Below, in pieces: positions 1 to 4,329 of a DNA stretch of 6,710 nt. Position 1 is the first letter of the stretch. The number at the start of each line of letters is the position of its first letter. A program made the translations under genes and the position numbers. The notes beneath the pieces were generated by a model that worked only from the letters and a program-made list of their open reading frames with translations, had not been told where the DNA came from and searched no databases. This DNA is from Bacillota bacterium (GTDB lineage: Bacteria; Bacillota; Clostridia; Christensenellales; CAG-138), in NCBI GenBank assembly GCA_016288175.1, contig JAEEYN010000202.1, positions 1-6,710 on the forward strand, read 5' to 3'.

Positions 1-320
1 TCGTTGCGCTCGTTGAATACATCGCAAAGAACCTTGTCGACGAGCCGGACGCCGTTAAAGTCGTTGTGAAGAACGAAGCAGCTCCCGAAGAGAATGCAGA
101 AGAGAAATCGGAAGAAGCATCCGAGGAATACAGCTATGACAACGAATCCGAAGATGAAAAATCCGATGACGAAGCTCATGTAACGCTCGAGCTGTCCGTT
201 GCCAAGGATGATATGGGCAAAGTTATTGGCAAGCAGGGAAGGATCGCCAAAGCGATCCGCACTGTCGTTCGCGCCGCGACCGTCAAGAGCGGTGTAAAGT
301 ATCGCATCGATATTCTGTAA
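1..320 (+). CDS. khpA: KhpA, KH-domain RNA-binding protein (5' partial)
   Basis: This is a small single-stranded-RNA-binding protein of the KhpA (YlqC) family. In Bacillota it pairs with KhpB and acts as an RNA chaperone affecting cell division and envelope growth. The frame is open from base 3, and the true start lies left of the window, so about 105 residues are visible. The N-terminal helix (LVEYIAKNLVDEPDAV) is followed by an unusual 35-residue acidic stretch at bases 72-176. The KH core comes next, with the RNA-contacting G-K-Q-G loop at bases 228-239 inside MGKVIGKQGRIAKAIRTVV. Known relatives are about 75-80 residues and lack such an acidic insert. The helix, loop and C-terminal strand are all intact, so the protein is probably functional. 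In Bacillota this gene normally sits between rpsP and rimM, which fits the gene to its right. A GTG at base 66 is internal and would remove the first helix. Confidence 0.93.
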   Translation, partial: VALVEYIAKNLVDEPDAVKVVVKNEAAPEENAEEKSEEASEEYSYDNESEDEKSDDEAHVTLELSVAKDDMGKVIGKQGRIAKAIRTVVRAATVKSGVKYRIDIL

Positions 321-355
321 CCGCAAACTCAATCTGAATTGTTTGGAAAGGCAGC

Positions 356-379
356 AGCGGGGAACCGGTGCCGCTTTTT
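356..379 (+). terminator. weak hairpin plus T-run between khpA and rimM
   Basis: AGCGG (356-360) can pair with CCGCT (371-375) around a 10-base loop, and the T-run 375-379 follows directly. This has the layout of an intrinsic terminator. The stem has only five pairs and the last one uses the first T. It may act as an attenuator or partial terminator between khpA and rimM, or it may be chance. rimM has no obvious promoter after it. Confidence 0.25.
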
Positions 380-395
380 CAAACAGGATCAAAGA

Positions 396-917
396 ATGGA
401 TTATTATCGTATTGGTTTAATGCTTCGTCCGCACGGCATTCGCGGCGAAGTAAAACTTCTTCCCCTGACGGATGACGTCAACCGCTTCAGGGAGCTTTCC
501 GACGCCTATATCGAGGTGCAGGAAGGCTGCTACAGGAAAGCGGTCGTTCGCGGGGCGAAGATCGTTCCCGGCGACAGCGTGATCGTTTCCATCGAAGGCG
601 TCAACACGATGGATGAAGCGGAATCGCTTCGCAACCGTTATCTCTGCGTTGACAGGGAGCATGCCGTTGCGCTTCCCGAAGATACATACTTCGTAAGCGA
701 CCTTATCGGCTGCAAAGTATTCTCTTCGATCGGTGAAGAGCTCGGCACGCTTTCGGACGTTTACGAAACAAACGCGAACGACGTTTATGTTGTTACCGGA
801 AAGCGCAAACTTTCCGTTCCCGCGCTGAAAAAGCTTCTTTCCGAAGTCGATATCTATAACCGCAGAGTCGTTTTCGATTCGGATGTTCTCTCGGAGGTCG
901 GCCTTTTTGAGGATTGA
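396..917 (+). CDS. rimM: Ribosome maturation factor RimM
   Basis: RimM is a cytoplasmic 16S rRNA processing and 30S assembly factor that binds ribosomal protein S19 in the 3' (head) domain. The product has 173 residues, the usual length. Residues 4-20 (YRIGLMLRPHGIRGEVK) carry the N-terminal barrel signature. The C-terminal PRC-barrel starts near residue 97, with YFVSDLIGCKVF, then G117-T-L-S-D-V-Y-E-T and NDVYVV (128-133). It ends with the typical LSVPALKKLLSEVDIYNRRV segment. The ATG at 396 is chosen because the protein then begins exactly at the conserved YRIG and an AGGA (385-388) lies seven bases upstream. An in-frame TTG at 339 would add residues unlike the family. The gene lies between khpA and trmD as in most Bacillota, and its last 11 bases overlap trmD, which suggests translational coupling. 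Confidence 0.95.
   Translation: MDYYRIGLMLRPHGIRGEVKLLPLTDDVNRFRELSDAYIEVQEGCYRKAVVRGAKIVPGDSVIVSIEGVNTMDEAESLRNRYLCVDREHAVALPEDTYFVSDLIGCKVFSSIGEELGTLSDVYETNANDVYVVTGKRKLSVPALKKLLSEVDIYNRRVVFDSDVLSEVGLFED
893..897 (+). promoter_or_regulatory. Shine-Dalgarno site that sets the trmD TTG start
   Basis: GGAGG lies inside the rimM coding sequence, nine bases before the TTG at 907. It supports TTG 907 as the trmD start. The upstream in-frame ATG at 883 would lie before this site and has no such motif. Confidence 0.75.
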
Positions 918-1653
918 CATTCTTACAATCTTCCCCGAAATGTTCGACGGGATCCTTTCGGCAAGCATGCTCGGCCGTGCCGCTGCAAAAGGCATCCTTG
1001 AGTTTCATGCGCATAATATCCGGGATTATTCGCTCAACAAGCACCATAACACCGACGACTATCCCTATGGCGGCGGTGCGGGCATGGTCATGATGGCCCA
1101 GCCTATTATGGACTGCATCGATGCTGTTTCGGCGCAGAGCGAAACAAAGCCCCGCCGGATCGTGATGACGCCGCGCGGCAAAACACTTACACCGGAGCTT
1201 GCTTTGGAGCTTGCGAAGGAAGATCGTCTGCTCATCCTTGCAGGCCATTACGAGGGGATCGACGAACGTGTCATGGCGCTTATGGACGAAGAGATCTCCA
1301 TCGGCGACTATGTCCTTACCGGCGGCGAGCTTCCCGCAATGGTCCTTATCGACTGCGTCTCGAGATTCATTCCCGGCGTTCTCGGTTCGAGCGAATCCGC
1401 GGAAGATGAAAGCTTCTCGGGTTCCGGCCTTCTTGAATATCCTCAGTACACAAGGCCCGCAGAATACCGCGGGCTTACCGTTCCCGATGTTCTGTTGAAT
1501 GGCAATCATGCGGAGATCAACAAATGGAGAAGGCAGCAAGCGCTTAAGAAGACCCTCGAGAACCGTCCCGATCTTCTTGAAAAAGCGGATCTGAATGCCA
1601 AGGACAGGGCTTTTCTTGCGGAATTAACCGAAAATCAAGGAGAAAACGAATAA
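907..1653 (+). CDS. trmD: tRNA (guanine-N1-)-methyltransferase TrmD
   Basis: TrmD transfers a methyl group from S-adenosylmethionine to N1 of G37 in tRNAs, preventing +1 frameshifting; it works as a homodimer with a SPOUT trefoil knot. From TTG 907 the product has 248 residues and begins (M)RIDILTIFPEMF, the usual family start. Visible signatures are YGGGAGM (54-60), MTPRGK (87-92), HYEGIDER (114-121), SIGDYVLTGGELPAM (131-145), SRFIPGVLG (152-160) and LLEYPQYTRP (175-184). The C-terminal tRNA-binding part includes GNHAEINKWRR. R153 matches the catalytic Arg154 of the Haemophilus enzyme. The position of the general base Asp169 is E168 in ungapped alignment, with D167 beside it. The start overlaps rimM by 11 bases. 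No terminator is visible after the gene, so transcription may continue into rplS. Confidence 0.95.
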   Translation: MRIDILTIFPEMFDGILSASMLGRAAAKGILEFHAHNIRDYSLNKHHNTDDYPYGGGAGMVMMAQPIMDCIDAVSAQSETKPRRIVMTPRGKTLTPELALELAKEDRLLILAGHYEGIDERVMALMDEEISIGDYVLTGGELPAMVLIDCVSRFIPGVLGSSESAEDESFSGSGLLEYPQYTRPAEYRGLTVPDVLLNGNHAEINKWRRQQALKKTLENRPDLLEKADLNAKDRAFLAELTENQGENE

Positions 1654-1691
1654 ATATATAGGCATTTGCCTTAAAAATCCGAAATTTCCTC

Positions 1692-1720
1692 TTGATTCGA
1701 AAGCATTATAATGCTATAAT
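1692..1720 (+). promoter_or_regulatory. sigma-A-type promoter for rplS
   Basis: TTGATT (1692-1697) and a perfect TATAAT (1715-1720) are separated by exactly 17 bases, and TGC (1712-1714) before the -10 gives the extended TGn element. Transcription should begin near 1727-1730, immediately before the folded leader of rplS. This would let L19 be made independently of the khpA-rimM-trmD transcript. The palindrome GAAATTTC (1681-1688) sits just upstream of the -35. Confidence 0.8.
1702..1715. promoter_or_regulatory. perfect 14-bp palindrome within the rplS promoter
   Basis: AGCATTATAATGCT is exactly its own reverse complement. It fills most of the spacer and ends on the first base of the -10 hexamer, taking in the TG of the extended -10. 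The position is ideal for a dimeric repressor to block RNA polymerase. The sequence is partly explained by A/T-rich promoter composition, and no known regulator site was recognised. Confidence 0.45.
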
Positions 1721-1730
1721 ATTTATTTAG

Positions 1731-1771
1731 TTGGGTGTTCCAATGGCCGCATGTCGGTTAAGAACATCTGT
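1731..1771 (+). ncRNA. folded rplS mRNA leader, candidate L19 autoregulatory leader
   Basis: The leader between the predicted transcription start and the ribosome binding site folds well. Bases 1732-1740 can pair with 1762-1770 (nine pairs, three of them G-U). Inside this, 1744-1749 pairs with 1755-1760 around a five-base loop. An alternative 5' hairpin, 1731-1735 with 1739-1743, excludes the outer stem but is compatible with the inner one. The structure stops five bases before AAGGAG (1776-1781). An L19 leader family is known upstream of rplS in low-G+C Gram-positives (Rfam L19_leader). Its presence here is inferred from position and foldability, not from a matched consensus. Confidence 0.45.
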
Positions 1772-1787
1772 ATTCAAGGAGTTTAAA

Positions 1788-2141
1788 ATGTCAGACATCA
1801 TCAGAGAGCTCGAAAAAGAGCAGCTTAGAACAGATCTCCCCAAACTCGAGATCGGCGACACCGTCCGCGTTTTCGTTAAGGTCGTCGAAGGCAACCGTGA
1901 GAGGCTTCAGAACTTCGAAGGTATCGTCATCAAGATGCAGGGCGGCGGGATCCGCAAGACCTTTACCGTTCGCCGTATCAGCTACGGTGTCGGCGTTGAG
2001 AGGACTTTCCCCTACAACAGCCCCCGCATCGGCAGGATCGAGATCGTTCGCCACGGCGTTGTACGCAGGGCGAAGCTGTACTACCTCCGCGAGAGGACCG
2101 GTAAGGCCGCCAAGATCAAGGAGCGTATCGTCACCAAATAA
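1788..2141 (+). CDS. rplS: 50S ribosomal protein L19
   Basis: L19 is a structural protein of the large ribosomal subunit, lying at the interface with the 30S subunit. The product has 117 residues, normal for L19. It shows the conserved N-terminal helix (IIRELEKEQLRTDLPKLEIGD), the core GDTVRVFVKVVEGNRERLQ, FEGIVIKMQGGGIRKTFTVR, the GVGVERTFPYNSPRI segment, and the C-terminal RRAKLYYLRERTGKAAKIKE tail. The ATG at 1788 is preceded by AAGGAG (1776-1781) with six bases of spacing. A longer in-frame start at 1731 would translate through the leader and lacks a binding site. The gene has its own strong promoter and a strong terminator, as expected for a highly expressed ribosomal protein that may need a rate different from trmD. 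Confidence 0.97.
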   Translation: MSDIIRELEKEQLRTDLPKLEIGDTVRVFVKVVEGNRERLQNFEGIVIKMQGGGIRKTFTVRRISYGVGVERTFPYNSPRIGRIEIVRHGVVRRAKLYYLRERTGKAAKIKERIVTK

Positions 2142-2166
2142 GCATGCCCGGAGTTTTAGCTCCAAC

Positions 2167-2200
2167 GCCTCCCAGCCAAAGCAGTTGGGAGGCTGTTTTT
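2167..2200 (+). terminator. strong intrinsic terminator after rplS
   Basis: GCCTCCCA (2167-2174) pairs perfectly with TGGGAGGC (2186-2193). A G-U and a C-G pair can extend the stem inward, and TTTTT (2196-2200) follows. It sits 26 bases after the rplS stop and only 25 bases before the rbgA start. It probably ends most L19 transcripts while letting some polymerase continue into rbgA. Confidence 0.88.
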
Positions 2201-2225
2201 AAAAATCGAAAGGCAGGTAACCCGA

Positions 2226-3137
2226 ATGCATACTATAAACTGGTATCCCGGTCACATGGCGAAGGCCAGAAGAATGCTTGAAGACAACATCAAACTCGTT
2301 GACATGGTCATCGAGATTGTTGACGCGCGCGCTCCGCTTGCCTGCCGCAATCCCGATTTCGAATCGCTGTTCAAAAACAAGCTTCGCGTTGTTGTTCTCA
2401 ACAAGAGTGATCTTTCAAGCAAGGCGCAGAACAAAGCCTGGGTAGAGTATTTCCGCAAAAAGGGCATTACCGCGATCGAACTCGTTTCAACATCCCAGGC
2501 GATGCGCAAGACCGCCGTCAGCCTGATCGAAAAGGCGGGGAAGGCAACTGTCCAACGTTATCTCGAAAAGGGCATCCGAAAAACACTTCGAGCAATGATC
2601 GTCGGCGTTCCGAATGCCGGAAAATCCACATTCATCAACAGGATCGCTGGCTCTGTTCGAGCGCAGGTCGGCGACCGTCCCGGCGTAACGAAAAGCAAGC
2701 AGTGGGTAAAGGTTTCCGATTACCTTGAGCTACTTGACACTCCGGGCCTGCTTTGGGGAAAGCTCGAGAACGAAACTCTTGCGAAGCATCTTGCATATAT
2801 CGGCTCGATTCGCGACGATGTTCTAGACATCGAAGAGATATCGGGACTGCTGCTTTACGACCTTGCAAGGATCTGCCCCGACCAGCTCAAAGCGCGTTAT
2901 AAAAAGATCGACACCGCCGAGGAACTTCCTGAGGAGTATCTGAATGCCGTATGCCGCAGCAGGGGCTTTATCCTGCCCGGCGGTGTACCCGATACCGAGC
3001 GCGCAGCAAGGATCGTTCTCGATGAGTACCGCGGCGGCAAGATCGCAGCTGTCGCTCTCGAGAACCCGGAGGACGATCCCGAAGCCGCGCAGACTGCAGA
3101 AAGCAGCGAAACGGAGAAGACCGATGCCGAAGTTTGA
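2226..3137 (+). CDS. rbgA: Ribosome biogenesis GTPase RbgA (YlqF)
   Basis: RbgA is a circularly permuted GTPase needed late in 50S subunit assembly, where it helps L16 and neighbouring proteins join the 45S intermediate. The product has 303 residues. It begins with the family signature NWYPGHMAKARRML. The GTPase motifs appear in permuted order: G4 NKSD (59-62), G1 GVPNAGKST (127-135), G2 threonine in RPGVTKS (T155) and G3 DTPG (171-174) followed by LLW. The helical C-terminal domain includes SRGFILPGGVPDTERAARIV. The last 25 residues form an acidic tail (10 Asp/Glu) that the Bacillus subtilis protein lacks. AGGT (2215-2218) lies seven bases before the ATG. The signal peptidase gene often found between rplS and rbgA is absent. 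No promoter is visible, so expression probably depends on read-through from rplS. The 3' end overlaps rnhB by 14 bases. Confidence 0.96.
   Translation: MHTINWYPGHMAKARRMLEDNIKLVDMVIEIVDARAPLACRNPDFESLFKNKLRVVVLNKSDLSSKAQNKAWVEYFRKKGITAIELVSTSQAMRKTAVSLIEKAGKATVQRYLEKGIRKTLRAMIVGVPNAGKSTFINRIAGSVRAQVGDRPGVTKSKQWVKVSDYLELLDTPGLLWGKLENETLAKHLAYIGSIRDDVLDIEEISGLLLYDLARICPDQLKARYKKIDTAEELPEEYLNAVCRSRGFILPGGVPDTERAARIVLDEYRGGKIAAVALENPEDDPEAAQTAESSETEKTDAEV
3113..3116 (+). promoter_or_regulatory. Shine-Dalgarno site that sets the rnhB start
   Basis: GGAG lies seven bases before ATG 3124, within the acidic tail codons of rbgA. It favours this start over in-frame starts farther upstream such as 2944, which would read through rbgA. 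Confidence 0.7.
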
Positions 3138-3762
3138 CGCCGCTGCCGAGCACGAACGCCTTCTTGCGCTTTCGGAATATGAGCGTCCGTATTGGGACGC
3201 CGGAATCGCCGTTGCCGGAATGGATGAAGTCGGCCGCGGTCCGCTTGCCGGCCCGGTCGTTGCGGCCGCTGTCATGCTTCCTCCGAATTGCCTTATCGAA
3301 GGCGTGAACGATTCGAAAAAACTTTCGAAGAAAAAACTCGCTCTGCTGAATGAAGAGATCCTCAAAAACGCCGTCGCTGTCGGTCTCGGTTGGGTATCCG
3401 AAAAGGTCATAGACGAGATCAACATCCTTCAGGCGACGAAAAAAGCATTTGCGCTGGCATATAAAGATCTCGGCATGAACGCAGATCCCGTCTTCATCGA
3501 CGCAGTCAAGGGACTTGATATCGACGCCCGACAGTTCCCGATCATCCACGGCGACGCGCTTTGCTATTCGATCGCCGCGGCAAGTATTGTCGCCAAGGTC
3601 GCAAGGGACAGCTATATGGTCGAAATGGCGGGGAAGTATCCGCAGTACGGATTTGAAAAGAATGTCGGCTACGGAACTGCGGAGCATATAGCAGCGTTGA
3701 AAGAGTTCGGCCCCTGCGAGATCCACAGGCGCAGTTTCATCAAGAATTTCACAAAAGAGTAA
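3124..3762 (+). CDS. rnhB: Ribonuclease HII
   Basis: RNase HII cuts the RNA strand of RNA-DNA hybrids and nicks at single ribonucleotides left in DNA, starting ribonucleotide excision repair. The product has 212 residues. The signature GMDEVGRGPLAGPVVAAAV gives the catalytic D34 and E35 and the G37-R38-G39 ribonucleotide-recognition motif. NDSKKLS (62-68) follows. The remaining metal ligands are D126 (in FIDA) and D144 (in HGDA), matching D108 and D126 of Escherichia coli RNase HII. Conserved SIAAASIVAKVARD (149-162), YPQYGF, GYGTAEH and the HRRSF end are all present. The ATG at 3124 overlaps the rbgA 3' end by 14 bases, so translation is likely coupled. About 30 residues precede the conserved core, slightly more than in E. 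coli and ordinary for Bacillota. Confidence 0.96.
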   Translation: MPKFDAAAEHERLLALSEYERPYWDAGIAVAGMDEVGRGPLAGPVVAAAVMLPPNCLIEGVNDSKKLSKKKLALLNEEILKNAVAVGLGWVSEKVIDEINILQATKKAFALAYKDLGMNADPVFIDAVKGLDIDARQFPIIHGDALCYSIAAASIVAKVARDSYMVEMAGKYPQYGFEKNVGYGTAEHIAALKEFGPCEIHRRSFIKNFTKE

Positions 3763-3769
3763 GCTTAAA

Positions 3770-4165
3770 ATGAAATCAAGATCTCTCGACCTGAAGAACG
3801 GCAGCAAGCAGCAAAAACGCGGAGCGAAAGGGGAGCGCCGCGCTGTTCTGTATCTCCGTTTGCACGGTTACAGGATTCTTGAAAGAAACTATCTTGCATC
3901 GCATAAGGAGATCGATATTATTGCCGAGAAAGGCAGCGTCATTGCATTTATCGAAGTCAAGTCTAGGCAAAACAACGCGCTTCCCGCTGCGGCAAGCGTC
4001 AATCGCGAAAAGAAAACAAACATTATCTCGGCATCGAAACGCTATGCTGCCAAAAACGGGATCAGGAACCGCATTGTACGCTATGACATTATCGAAGTCG
4101 ATCTCGGCAAGAAATTCTTCTTCAATTCAGTCAACCATATCGAGAACGCGTTCACGGTTCAATAA
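3770..4165 (+). CDS. yraN: UPF0102 (YraN) family nuclease-like protein
   Basis: This is a member of the UPF0102/YraN family, a small predicted nuclease of the restriction-endonuclease-like fold. Its cellular role is not firmly established. The product has 131 residues, slightly longer than typical. Visible signatures are GAKGERRAVLYL (18-29), the GYRILERN segment (33-40), EIDIIA (47-52), FIEVKSR (60-66) and RYDIIEV (104-110). E47, D49, E62 and K64 would form the PD-(D/E)xK-type active site. The common G before EID is a Lys here. The start at 3770 is the only Met near the N-terminus and lies seven bases after rnhB, but its ribosome binding site is weak (GAG at 3757-3759), so translation may rely on rnhB. 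The rnhB-yraN adjacency is conserved in many Bacillota. It is the last gene of this block. Confidence 0.92.
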   Translation: MKSRSLDLKNGSKQQKRGAKGERRAVLYLRLHGYRILERNYLASHKEIDIIAEKGSVIAFIEVKSRQNNALPAAASVNREKKTNIISASKRYAAKNGIRNRIVRYDIIEVDLGKKFFFNSVNHIENAFTVQ

Positions 4166-4185
4166 GCATATCATTTCAGCTATAT

Positions 4186-4238
4186 AATGAAGTTTTAAGC
4201 AGATTTTTCATATTTATAATAAAAACTCTTCATTTTTT
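4186..4238 (+). terminator. A/T-rich intrinsic terminator after yraN
   Basis: AATGA (4186-4190) pairs with TCATT (4230-4234), and AGTTTT (4191-4196) pairs with AAAACT (4222-4227), with a two-base bulge on the 3' side. A T-run reaches 4238. The stem is long but A/T-rich, so its strength is uncertain. It marks the end of the ribosome-assembly gene block. Confidence 0.5.
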
Positions 4239-4257
4239 CGGAAAAGTGTGGTAGAAT
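4229..4257 (+). promoter_or_regulatory. candidate promoter for the membrane glycosyltransferase
   Basis: TAGAAT (4252-4257) preceded by TGG (4249-4251) forms an extended -10. TTCATT (4229-4234) lies 17 bases upstream and is a poor -35. Transcription would begin near A4265, leaving a leader of about 65 bases. Two other TATAAT sequences in this A/T-rich gap (4183-4188 and 4215-4220) lack a well-placed -35, so the choice is tentative. Confidence 0.4.
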
Positions 4258-4282
4258 AGCTTTTACATTATCGGTATGATAC

Positions 4283-4301
4283 GCGAAATATACATTTTCG
4301 C
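4283..4301 (+). other. leader hairpin upstream of the glycosyltransferase gene
   Basis: GCGAAA (4283-4288) pairs perfectly with TTTCGC (4296-4301) around a seven-base loop in the predicted 5' leader. No T-run follows, so it is not a terminator. It may stabilise the message or be chance. Confidence 0.3.
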
Positions 4302-4320
4302 AACTTTGATCTGCCGAGCC

Positions 4321-4326
4321 GGAGGT
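4321..4326 (+). promoter_or_regulatory. Shine-Dalgarno site that sets the glycosyltransferase start
   Basis: GGAGGT lies just before ATG 4330 and supports it over the in-frame ATG at 4276, which has no comparable site. The spacing is short: four bases from GGAGG to the ATG. Confidence 0.7.
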
Positions 4327-4329
4327 AAA

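Noticed and set aside
66..320. khpA beginning at GTG 66
   Set aside because: The same frame is open to base 3 and encodes the conserved KhpA first helix upstream of this codon, so the GTG is internal.
339..395. Upstream TTG start for rimM
   Set aside because: The added residues match nothing in RimM, and the ATG at 396 has a binding site and the family N-terminus.
417..1539. Long minus-strand open frames opposite rimM and trmD
   Set aside because: They are antisense to clear, conserved genes and encode no recognisable motif; they arise from codon bias on the coding strand.
1661..1670. GGCATTTGCC as a terminator after trmD
   Set aside because: The stem is only three to four pairs with a tiny loop and no T-run follows on the + strand.
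2944..3123. Extended start for rnhB
   Set aside because: It would read 180 bases of rbgA in another frame; the ATG at 3124 has a GGAG site and a family-like length.
2968..3807. Long minus-strand open frame opposite rnhB
   Set aside because: It is fully antisense to rnhB and the rbgA end, with low-complexity Arg-rich translation and no family resemblance.
4183..4220. TATAAT at 4183-4188 and 4215-4220 as main promoters
   Set aside because: Neither has a good -35 at 16-18 bases, and the region is A/T-rich enough for chance matches; kept only as an observation on overlapping signals.
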